This document shows, piece after piece, positions 22,463 to 28,792 of a DNA stretch of 31,387 nucleotides. The translations under genes and the position numbers were made by a program. Below the pieces are notes generated by a model that saw nothing but the letters and a program-made list of their open reading frames with translations, ran no database searches and was not told where the DNA came from. How positions within the stretch are numbered: position 1 is the first letter of the stretch; each line of letters starts with the position of its first letter. The stretch is from NCBI GenBank assembly GCA_902478935.1, contig CABSMV010000003.1, positions 1-31,387 on the forward strand, read 5' to 3'. The DNA comes from an uncultured Collinsella sp. (lineage in GTDB: Bacteria > Actinomycetota > Coriobacteriia > Coriobacteriales > Coriobacteriaceae).

Positions 22463-24184
22463 ATGAGCATGAGCAAGAACATCGCACGCCTGGCAGTAAC
22501 CGCCGGCCTCACGGCAGCCCTGAGCTTCGGCGGAGTCATGGCCCCGGTCACGATGGCGTTTGCGGCGGATGACGACAATACGATCACCATCGGTCAGGTC
22601 GATAAAAACGCAACCACCAAGTTCAAGGCGTACCAGATCTTCAAGGCCGATGTCGTGGATGAGTCCGGCAAGCCGGACAAGGTCGTTTCAAATGTTAAGT
22701 GGGCCGTTGATGATGCGGCTCAGACTGCCATCATCGAAGCTATTAATAAGCGTTATCCGAAGGCGCTTAAGTCTGATGCAAAAGCACCGGACGTCGCCGA
22801 CTGGCTGACCGCGAACGTGAAGGAAACCACTAAGGAGACGCGAGTCGATAAGGATAGTGTCCTCAATGATATTGCCAAGGTGGTCAAAAACAAAGTTCAG
22901 CCGACGGGCGATTCGTTTGAAGCGGGCTCTACCTTTGAGCCCAAGAATGCTGCTGACAACACGCCCAACACGGGCTACTATCTTTTCTTGACCGATGACG
23001 CTGGTATCGGCCAGATGACTGAGAACAAGAAGAACACCGGTACTTCCCCAATTTTCGCTGTCGTGGGCGGCAGTGCTGTTGAGGTTACCGAGAAGACCAG
23101 TATTCCTACGGTCGAGAAGAAGGTCAAAGACGACAAGCTCGATAGCGATTGGAAAGACAAGGCAGATTCCCAGATGGGTCAGGATGTCTATTACCAGCTG
23201 ACGGGCACCGTTGCCGACAACATCGCCACGTTTGACACCTACTATTATGAGTTTAACGACGTGCTCTCTGACGGCCTTACGGCAAACGTGGGCACCATTG
23301 AAGTTAAAATCGGCGATAAGATCCTTTCGCGTAACTCGACTGAGGGCGACAAGACTGGTTACGATGTTTCGACTGATGATGCAACTAACACGTTGACCGT
23401 AAAGTTTACCGACCTCAAAACTGCTGCGAACGAGGCCAGCGCGACGCTCGACGGCCGCTCTAATGTCGTCGTCACTTATACTGCCAAGCTCGACCAGGAG
23501 AAGGCCGATAAGGTTACTGTTGGCGGCGAGGGCAATTCCAACAGTGTCAAGCTCATCTACTCCAACAATCCCATGAGCGATGGCAAGGGCGAGTCCGTGC
23601 TCGATACCGTCCGTGACTATACCTATGCGCTCAAGCTGGTCAAGGAGGACGCTGCCGACGAGAGCACTAAGCTTGACGGCGTGAAGTTTACCATCCAGGC
23701 TACGAATCCCGACGAAAACGCGCAGGGTGCTGCTGCCGGTGCCAAGTATGTTCAGGGGGACGGCACCCTCTCCGAAAACGAGTATGAGTTCGAAACTAAG
23801 AATGGCGGCGTAATCGAGGTCAAGGGTCTCGATGCTGGTACCTATACCGTCAAGGAGACCCACACCCTCGGCGGCTACAACACGCTGCCCGACTTCACCT
23901 TTAAGATCTCGACTGCTGAGGGCGATCTTGCTAAGCCTGAGGGCGAGAGCAGCAACACGCTCACCGTTAGCGTGACCAAGGATACTTCTTCGCTTGTGAA
24001 AGAGGCAACTGTGAACGGTGGTGTGGTTAACCTTACTGTCCAGAACAAGAAGGGCTCCGGCCTCCCGCTCACCGGTCTCAACGGTGTGACCTTCACTTGG
24101 ATTGCTGGTGGCGCGGTGCTGTGCATCGGCGTGGCGCACCTCATCCGCAGCCGTAAGCAGGCTGAGGAGTCCGAGCAGGAGTAA
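22463..24184 (+). CDS. Major-type pilin subunit (LPLTG signal)
   Basis: Probable pilus backbone protein of 573 residues: signal peptide (about 1-34, ending AFAAD), N-terminal domain starting TITIGQVDKNATTKFKAYQI, a middle domain beginning PTVEKKVKDD, whose Lys-rich start is typical of isopeptide-stabilised pilins, YSNNP before the last domain, a Cna-B domain with E-box YTVKETHTLGGY, then LPLTG (534-538), a membrane helix and a charged tail. The canonical LPxTG signal and full E-box fit a backbone subunit polymerised by class C sortase. The ATG at 22463, preceded by AGAGGA, gives a clean signal peptide; the frame is open back to 22397. It is the last gene of the operon, followed by a strong terminator at 24285. 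Backbone rather than minor role is inference. Confidence 0.9.
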   Translation: MSMSKNIARLAVTAGLTAALSFGGVMAPVTMAFAADDDNTITIGQVDKNATTKFKAYQIFKADVVDESGKPDKVVSNVKWAVDDAAQTAIIEAINKRYPKALKSDAKAPDVADWLTANVKETTKETRVDKDSVLNDIAKVVKNKVQPTGDSFEAGSTFEPKNAADNTPNTGYYLFLTDDAGIGQMTENKKNTGTSPIFAVVGGSAVEVTEKTSIPTVEKKVKDDKLDSDWKDKADSQMGQDVYYQLTGTVADNIATFDTYYYEFNDVLSDGLTANVGTIEVKIGDKILSRNSTEGDKTGYDVSTDDATNTLTVKFTDLKTAANEASATLDGRSNVVVTYTAKLDQEKADKVTVGGEGNSNSVKLIYSNNPMSDGKGESVLDTVRDYTYALKLVKEDAADESTKLDGVKFTIQATNPDENAQGAAAGAKYVQGDGTLSENEYEFETKNGGVIEVKGLDAGTYTVKETHTLGGYNTLPDFTFKISTAEGDLAKPEGESSNTLTVSVTKDTSSLVKEATVNGGVVNLTVQNKKGSGLPLTGLNGVTFTWIAGGAVLCIGVAHLIRSRKQAEESEQE

Positions 24185-24284
24185 CGCTCGCTCATCCATC
24201 CCTTTGGCAGGTGGGATGTGATGGCCATGAGACTTGCGGACACTTTTCTCGTCCATCCACGTTCTTGCTTTGCCATTCTCTTTT

Positions 24285-24323
24285 CGGGGCAGATTCCGCA
24301 CTGGAGTCTGCCCCGTTCTTTTT
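24285..24323 (+). terminator. Terminator of the pilin operon
   Basis: Perfect 9-bp arms cggggcaga (24285-24293) and tctgccccg (24307-24315) followed by ttcttttt. It separates the pilin genes from everything downstream, including the sortase. Confidence 0.93.
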
Positions 24324-24489
24324 GGACAACGCAGCCGGGGCGCCGCCGCTCGTATGATCGAGCGTATGAATATCGAACAGATGTTTGCAAATATTGCGTT
24401 TACCAGCTGTAAGTGCGAGTGCTCGCAGTAAAATATCCTTGCGACGCATCCCGTGCGCGGGCGGCCGACGACTCGATCGGAGGTCCCAA

Positions 24490-24642
24490 ATGCTGAAATT
24501 CCTTAACGCGCTCGCCGCCCTCGCGGCGGTGGGCACGTTCGTCATCGCGTTTCTTGACTCGTATGAAGTTCGGTTTAAGGTCCGTAGGCGCACGCGCGGT
24601 GCGGACGGTAGAAGGCATTTGCGCTGCAACAAGCGCAAATAA
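24490..24642 (+). CDS. Small hydrophobic/basic peptide, tandem copy 1 (50 aa)
   Basis: Peptide of 50 residues with one membrane-spanning segment (about 3-22: FLNALAALAAVGTFVIAFLD) and a strongly basic tail (VRFKVRRRTRG onwards, ending NKRK). GGAGG lies six bases before the ATG, an excellent site. A copy with 44 of the first 45 residues or so identical follows 493 bp downstream. Size and charge pattern resemble membrane-acting type I toxins (TxpA/BsrG or Hok style) or small holin-like proteins, but there is no sequence match I can name. The conserved 120 bp upstream and two hairpins downstream form a self-contained transcription unit. Toxin is only one reading; a small membrane regulator or secreted cationic peptide are others. 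Confidence 0.65.
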   Translation: MLKFLNALAALAAVGTFVIAFLDSYEVRFKVRRRTRGADGRRHLRCNKRK

Positions 24643-24643
24643 G

Positions 24644-24671
24644 AATGCCCGGGGTTAGAGGCCCGGGCATT
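24644..24671. terminator. Hairpin 1 after peptide copy 1
   Basis: Perfect 10-bp arms aatgcccggg and cccgggcatt with an 8-base loop, one base after the peptide stop. The T run is short on the plus strand; on the minus strand it is followed by attcttattt, so it could end antisense transcripts too. Confidence 0.75.
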
Positions 24672-24747
24672 TAACAAAACCAGAAAACTAGGCCGCCCGC
24701 GCTCCAAAGTACTTACGCGGGGTGCGTCGTTTCCTGTAGCTATTGTA

Positions 24748-24773
24748 TCCCGAATCGCCCCGCCGATTCGGGA
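24748..24773. terminator. Hairpin 2 after peptide copy 1
   Basis: Perfect 10-bp arms tcccgaatcg and cgattcggga with a 6-base loop, followed by cattttg on the plus strand. Conserved in copy 2 with a changed loop. Confidence 0.75.
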
Positions 24774-24982
24774 CATTTTGAAAACTCAAACACGTCGGGC
24801 AACCCGTCGGGCAAACCCGGACAATGCGGCCAGGCTCCGCTGGACTAGGAACCGTGTGTATAAATCGAACAAATGTTTGACAAAATCGCGTTTACCAGCT
24901 GTGGGTGCATACGCTCGCAGTAAAATGGCCTTGCGACGCATCCCGTGCGCGGGCGGCCGACGACTCGATCGGAGGTCCCCAA

Positions 24983-25132
24983 ATGCTGAAATTCCTTAAC
25001 GCGCTCGCCGCCCTCGCGACGGTGGGCACGTTCGTCATCGCGTTTCTTGACTCGTATGAGGTTCGGTTTAAGGTCCGTAGGCGCACGCGCGGTGCGGACG
25101 GTGGAAGGCATTTGCGCCGAAAGCGCAAATAA
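24983..25132 (+). CDS. Small hydrophobic/basic peptide, tandem copy 2 (49 aa)
   Basis: Second copy of the peptide, 49 residues. It differs from copy 1 by Ala13 to Thr, Arg41 to Gly and a shortened tail (HLRRKRK in place of HLRCNKRK). The membrane segment and the basic block are otherwise identical, and synonymous changes occur as well (gaa/gag at Glu26). The GGAGG site is kept, with one extra C in the spacer. Preservation of frame, ribosome site and charge in both copies argues that the peptide is really made. Function unknown; same possibilities as for copy 1. Confidence 0.65.
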   Translation: MLKFLNALAALATVGTFVIAFLDSYEVRFKVRRRTRGADGGRHLRRKRK

Positions 25133-25133
25133 G

Positions 25134-25161
25134 AATGCCCGGGGGTCGGATCCCGGGCATT
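25134..25161. terminator. Hairpin 1 after peptide copy 2
   Basis: Same 10-bp arms aatgcccggg and cccgggcatt as in copy 1, with a different 8-base loop (ggtcggat). Confidence 0.75.
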
Positions 25162-25237
25162 TAACAAAACCAGAAAACTAGGCCGCCCGCGCTCTCGTAC
25201 ACTTACGCGGGGTGCGTCGTTTTCTATTGACATTGTA

Positions 25238-25263
25238 TCCCGAATCGCTCAGCCGATTCGGGA
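25238..25263. terminator. Hairpin 2 after peptide copy 2
   Basis: Same 10-bp arms tcccgaatcg and cgattcggga as in copy 1, loop ctcagc, followed by cattttg. It closes the duplicated module. Confidence 0.75.
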
Positions 25264-25299
25264 CATTTTGAAAACTCAAATGCTGGCTTATGCACGAAA

Positions 25300-25349
25300 G
25301 GAATCTCGATAATTCCGAAAATTATGTATAATTCCAATAAAAATGGAAT
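25300..25349 (+). promoter_or_regulatory. Promoter and operator-like repeats of the AbiE-like pair
   Basis: A perfect TATAAT lies at 25327-25332. Around it are two GGAAT/ATTCC dyads: ggaat (25300-25304) with attcc (25312-25316), and attcc (25331-25335) with ggaat (25345-25349). Inverted repeats overlapping the promoter fit autoregulation by the first gene's winged-helix protein, as known for AbiEi antitoxins. Confidence 0.55.
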
Positions 25350-25361
25350 CAAACGAAAACG

Positions 25362-26330
25362 ATGGAAATGAACGAAGCGCTAATCTACTTACAAGAAGCA
25401 CTAGGCCTCTCTGCCAAGACCAAAAATTGGCCTGGATCCGCACGCTTGCCGCTGCATCTGCGGGCGATTGAGGTCCGCGCTGTTGACGCAAACGGTTTTT
25501 CGTTTTTGCTTGCAAGTTTGCCTACTGGCGTCGGGCTTCCCGAGGCTAAGAGGGTCTATAGTCAGCTAGCCTTGCGCGCGGAGACTCCTGTTGTCGTTTC
25601 ATTTCCTGATGCCGATGCACGTCAGCGCAAAGCATTGGTCGCACAAGGGATTCCCTTTGTCTGCTCGGGTAGACAGGCTTTTCTTCCATTTATGGGCACA
25701 GCCTGCACGGAGAGGGGCGGTGCCCGGTTTCGCAATCACGCGACCAAGATGTCGCCCAACGCGCAGGCTGCCGCAATCTGGGGAGCAACCCAGGAGCCAT
25801 ATCGTCCCTATGACCTTTGTCGTGCGCTTGGGATCTCGGCAAGCCGTGCGAGTGAGGCCATAACCGAGCTTGTTGACAGGGGGATCGCGAGGCGCGAGCG
25901 TCGCGATCGACGTGTCGTTGTGTTCCCTGTTGCCGACGATCTTCTGCTCGGCGAGCACATGGCAGAGCTCTCCTCGCCTGTCTCAAAGGTCTTTTTTGCA
26001 AGGAAGACGCCGCAGATCGACTATCTTGTTGACGCCGGGGAGACGGCGCTCGCTGCGCGTTCGATGCTCGCTGCGCCGGGCATGGAACAAAAGGCCGTCT
26101 TAAGAAGTGCATGGCGTCAACTGAGCGACCTCGAAGTCGCAGACGGGGAGTTGCCGGATAACGAAACGGCGATGATCCAAGTGTGGCGCTATGCGCCCGT
26201 GTTTGCCGACTCCTCCCGCGTCGATGACATTTCGCTTGCGCTATCTTTGGCGGCAATCGACGATGAGCGAATTCAGCTCGAAGTCGATCGCATGTTTGGA
26301 AAGGAATATCCATGGCAAGAAGCGCTGTAG
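25362..26330 (+). CDS. AbiEi-like winged-helix protein (probable antitoxin/regulator)
   Basis: Soluble protein of 322 residues. It contains a helix-turn-helix region (about 135-180: YDLCRALGISASRASEAITE, then LVDRGIARRERRDRRVVVFP) typical of MarR-like winged helices. The N-terminal part (LIYLQEALGLSAKTKNWPGS, FPDADARQRKALV, PFVCSGRQAFLPF) resembles a group of gut-bacterial and phage proteins always paired with AbiEii-like nucleotidyltransferases. The downstream partner overlaps it by 19 bases, which supports a type IV toxin-antitoxin-like pair in which this is the antitoxin and autorepressor. The ATG at 25362 has no strong ribosome site; the ATG two codons later is equally possible. AT-richer codons than the flanking genes suggest acquisition. 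The role is inference from family and context. Confidence 0.7.
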   Translation: MEMNEALIYLQEALGLSAKTKNWPGSARLPLHLRAIEVRAVDANGFSFLLASLPTGVGLPEAKRVYSQLALRAETPVVVSFPDADARQRKALVAQGIPFVCSGRQAFLPFMGTACTERGGARFRNHATKMSPNAQAAAIWGATQEPYRPYDLCRALGISASRASEAITELVDRGIARRERRDRRVVVFPVADDLLLGEHMAELSSPVSKVFFARKTPQIDYLVDAGETALAARSMLAAPGMEQKAVLRSAWRQLSDLEVADGELPDNETAMIQVWRYAPVFADSSRVDDISLALSLAAIDDERIQLEVDRMFGKEYPWQEAL

Positions 26331-27085
26331 AAGGTCTCCAAGAATTTCAGCAGCATATGCAAGAAGCTGCAGGATCGTATGCTCTTATCGGCGGCACGGC
26401 ATGCGACATTTTGCTCTCGGAGGCGGGACTTCCGTTTAGGGCGACTCACGATTTTGATGTGGTAATTGTCGCCGATGACCGGTTGCCTCAGACGGCAGAA
26501 GCTATATGGACTTTGGTGCGTGATGGCGCCTACCGCTGCGGCTGGGGCGAAGGTAAAGACTCATGCTTTTATCGGTTTACAGAGCCAAAGAGGCCGGGTT
26601 ACCCCCATATGATCGAACTCTTCGCGAAGTGCCCCGACTTTCTAAAGGGTCGTGAGGGGATTGATGTGGCGCCAATTCACGTTGATGAAAACATAAGCAG
26701 TCTTTCGGCAATTTTGTTGGACGATGCTTACTACAGCTTGTTCCTTCAGGGAATTCGGACCGTAGGCGGCGTTTCGGTCCTGGGTACGGAATACATTGTC
26801 CCGTTCAAAGCGAAGGCGTATCTCGACCTAAAAGCTAGAAGGGAAGCGGGGGAGAACATTGATTCGAGGAAGGTAAAAAAGCATAAACGCGATGCGCTGA
26901 GACTTGCTCAGCTGCTTGGCGAGTCGGAAGGTGTCGATCTGCGCGGAGAACTGAAGGACGATATGCTTGCGTTTGTCAAAGATTGTGAGGTGGGCGACGT
27001 CAATCTGAAACAGATTGGGGTTGCGGGCGTAACGATGGCGCAGTTGCTCGAGACGATGAAAGCAACATATGGCTTGATTGGTTGA
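26312..27085 (+). CDS. AbiEii/AbiGii-like nucleotidyltransferase (probable toxin)
   Basis: Protein of 257 residues from the nucleotidyltransferase fold family that includes AbiEii toxins. Motif I is YALIGGTACDILL (Gly27-Gly28-Thr29) and the metal-binding pair is Asp47 and Asp49 in THDFDVVIV; later come the aliphatic LDDAYYSLFLQG strand and a conserved basic stretch, FKAKAYLDLKARREAG and KVKKHKRDALRLAQLL, matching the family's K-x-D/KRD motifs. AbiEii enzymes modify RNA such as tRNA ends and stop growth or phage infection unless neutralised. The start overlaps the upstream gene, with GAAAGGAA about seven bases before the ATG. The pair sits between the pilin operon and its sortase. Toxin activity is not shown by sequence; a housekeeping nucleotidyltransferase is less likely. 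Confidence 0.72.
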   Translation: MARSAVEGLQEFQQHMQEAAGSYALIGGTACDILLSEAGLPFRATHDFDVVIVADDRLPQTAEAIWTLVRDGAYRCGWGEGKDSCFYRFTEPKRPGYPHMIELFAKCPDFLKGREGIDVAPIHVDENISSLSAILLDDAYYSLFLQGIRTVGGVSVLGTEYIVPFKAKAYLDLKARREAGENIDSRKVKKHKRDALRLAQLLGESEGVDLRGELKDDMLAFVKDCEVGDVNLKQIGVAGVTMAQLLETMKATYGLIG

Positions 27086-27196
27086 GTGGGGTTACGTGGC
27101 CCGGACGGTGCAGCCAAGCTGCGTTGTCCGGCGCATGAGCTCGCTAATCGGTTATTATTTGTTTAGACAACCTGAGCTGTAGAGGAGTGACCGGCG

Positions 27197-28135
27197 ATGG
27201 TGCAGGGCGCCAAACATATGAAGAGCAATAACGCCGCGGCCAACGGTGGCTCAAGCCCTCAGCCCAAACCTCAACCAAAGCCCAAACGCCGTCGCAAGCG
27301 ACTGCCGCGCTGGGCCGATCGGCTCATCACCGTCGTCATCATCCTTATTGGCGTGGGTCTTATGACCTGGCCGTGGATCTTGGACCGGCTCGAGGCCTCG
27401 GGCGTGTTCAACCAGATCAGCACGGTGTCCAGCACCGTGGACGCGCTGTCTGCCGAGGAGCGCGAGCGCATTCTGCTCCAGGCGCGCTCCTTTAACGAGC
27501 AGCTGGCGGGCGAGGCCACCGAGCTCCCCGCCGACCAGATCGAGCCCTACGCTCAGCAGCTCATCTTCGACCGCGACCCCATGATGAGCTGGGTCGAGAT
27601 CCCCTCCATCGACGTGAGCATGCCCATCTACCACGGCACGAGCGAGGAAGTCCTTATGGCGGGCGTCGGCCACCTGGAGGGCACGAGCCTGCCGGTGGGC
27701 GGCACCTCGACGCATTGCGTGCTCACCGCGCACTCGGGCATGCGCAACCTGAGCATGTTCGACGACATCCACTCGCTGGAGCCCGGCGACCTGGTGCTGC
27801 TGCACACCATGAACAAGACGCTCGCCTACAAGATGGTGGACTCCGAGGTGGTGCTGCCCGAGGAGATGGAGTCGCTGACCATCGAGCCCGGAGCCGACAA
27901 GGTGACGCTCGTCACCTGCACGCCCTATGGCGTGAACGACCATCGCCTGCTGGTGCATTGCGTGCGCACCAAGTACAGCAAGAAGGACGTCGACAAGCAA
28001 AAGTCGCTGGCCGGCCGCCACTGGGGCAAGCGTGAGTTTGCCGTGCTCATCGTGGTCGTGGCCATTGTGCTGTTGCTGCTGGACATCGTGATCCACGCGG
28101 TCCGCAAGCGCCGCAAGGCCAAGGCCTCGGCATAA
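27197..28135 (+). CDS. Class C sortase (pilin polymerase)
   Basis: Membrane transpeptidase of 312 residues that joins pilin subunits through their LPxTG-type signals. It has a basic, Pro/Lys-rich cytoplasmic start, an N-terminal membrane helix (about 41-60), the catalytic domain with His179 (LTAHSG), Cys241 (TLVTC) and Arg250 (HRLLVHCVR), and a C-terminal membrane helix (about 284-303) with a basic tail. Two membrane segments and TLVTCTPYG are typical of class C. The ATG at 27197 follows GAGGAG by nine bases; a second ATG is at 27218. It is transcribed separately from the pilins, about 3 kb away, but on the same strand; the region between holds unrelated genes, so it very likely serves the three upstream substrates. 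Confidence 0.94.
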   Translation: MVQGAKHMKSNNAAANGGSSPQPKPQPKPKRRRKRLPRWADRLITVVIILIGVGLMTWPWILDRLEASGVFNQISTVSSTVDALSAEERERILLQARSFNEQLAGEATELPADQIEPYAQQLIFDRDPMMSWVEIPSIDVSMPIYHGTSEEVLMAGVGHLEGTSLPVGGTSTHCVLTAHSGMRNLSMFDDIHSLEPGDLVLLHTMNKTLAYKMVDSEVVLPEEMESLTIEPGADKVTLVTCTPYGVNDHRLLVHCVRTKYSKKDVDKQKSLAGRHWGKREFAVLIVVVAIVLLLLDIVIHAVRKRRKAKASA

Positions 28136-28149
28136 GACATTCTCCAGAA

Positions 28150-28182
28150 CCACCACAAAGGGGACAGGTACCTTTGTGGTGG
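28150..28182. repeat. GGGGACAGG-core hairpin repeat, copy 5
   Basis: Perfect arms ccaccacaaagg and cctttgtggtgg around ggacaggta, 14 bp after the sortase stop. There is no T run. Confidence 0.88.
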
Positions 28183-28196
28183 TCGGGACTTCCAAA

Positions 28197-28255
28197 CCAT
28201 CACAACATTCGATGAAAATCGCGATTTTGGCGAAAAGCGTCGAATGTTGTGATGC
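28197..28255. repeat. 59-bp palindromic repeat, copy D
   Basis: Same inverted orientation as copy C and nearly identical inside (gatgaaaatcgcgatttt). The last base of the right arm is C, so the outermost pair is lost. Confidence 0.9.
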
Positions 28256-28342
28256 TTTTCGTTGTGGGCGCGATGGTCTTCGTTGCGGGCGGGACGGTCT
28301 TCGTTGTGGGCAGTACAGTTTTCGCTATGGACGGTGCGGTTT
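28239..28342. repeat. Degenerate 21-bp tandem repeat
   Basis: Three 21-base units, cgttgtgggcgcgatggtctt (28260-28280) and two similar ones (28281-28301, 28302-28322), plus a 20-base unit (28323-28342). The right arm of palindrome copy D (28239-28259) resembles a first unit, suggesting the array grew from it. The region to 28440 holds no credible gene. Confidence 0.7.
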
Positions 28343-28439
28343 CGCTGCAGAACCGCCAGCCCGCCGCCTGCCAACCGCCTCCCTCGTTACGTTTTCGCTG
28401 CATTTAGGTAAAGCACCTGCTCCAAACGGCGTTGCCTTG

Positions 28440-28445
28440 TATACT
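28440..28445 (+). promoter_or_regulatory. Probable -10 box of the gatCAB operon
   Basis: TATACT lies 36 bp before the gatC start. No good -35 box is seen at the right distance. Confidence 0.35.
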
Positions 28446-28480
28446 AGAGCGGTTTATCTGTTATGCGGAAGGGAGCGCCT

Positions 28481-28792
28481 ATGGCACTCAGCGAGAAAGA
28501 CGTGCGCGGCATCGCCGAGTACGCAAAGATCGCACTGACCGATGACGAGCTCACCCAGATGACGTCCTACATGAACGACGCCGTCCAGATGCTCGAGCCC
28601 GTCTTGCAATATGACTTGCCCGACGTGGAGCCCACGTTCCATCCCATCGGAAGCCTGTCCAACGTGATGGGCGATGACCTGCGCGAGCCCGAGCGCGACC
28701 TGCCGCTCGACGTTGCGCTCGAAAACGCCGGCAGCGCGCGCGACCGCTACTTCCGCGTGCCGTCCATTTTGGGAGAGGGGGAGAGCGAGTAA
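28481..28792 (+). CDS. gatC: Asp/Glu-tRNA amidotransferase subunit C
   Basis: Small subunit (103 residues) of GatCAB, which turns misacylated Glu-tRNA(Gln) and Asp-tRNA(Asn) into the correct forms. It wraps around GatA and GatB. The N-terminal helices (SEKDVRGIAEYAKIALTDDE) and the C-terminal tail NAGSARDRYFRVPSIL are typical of GatC. The ATG at 28481 follows GAAGGGA by six bases; an in-frame ATG at 28463 would start before that ribosome site. The stop shares a base with the gatA start (TAATG), suggesting coupled translation. Confidence 0.95.
   Translation: MALSEKDVRGIAEYAKIALTDDELTQMTSYMNDAVQMLEPVLQYDLPDVEPTFHPIGSLSNVMGDDLREPERDLPLDVALENAGSARDRYFRVPSILGEGESE

Larger units (their letters stand above)
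24362..25281. repeat. Tandem duplication, two copies of a roughly 420-bp module
   Basis: 24362-24789 and about 24854-25281 align over nearly their whole length with a 492-493-bp period. Each copy holds a conserved upstream block, one small membrane-peptide gene and two hairpins. The stems of the hairpins are kept while their loops differ. About 65 bp of unrelated sequence separates the copies. Confidence 0.92.

Noticed and set aside
24192..25233. Minus-strand ORFs across the duplicated module
   Set aside because: They read through the hairpins and are antisense to the peptide genes. They have no ribosome sites, and their similarity to each other only reflects the duplication.
10289..28255. 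CRISPR array formed by the palindromic repeats
   Set aside because: The copies are kilobases apart, in both orientations, with genes between them and no regular spacers.
28200..28403. Minus-strand ORF with short internal repeats after the sortase
   Set aside because: The repeating residues come from the 21-bp tandem array and the palindrome; no ribosome site.
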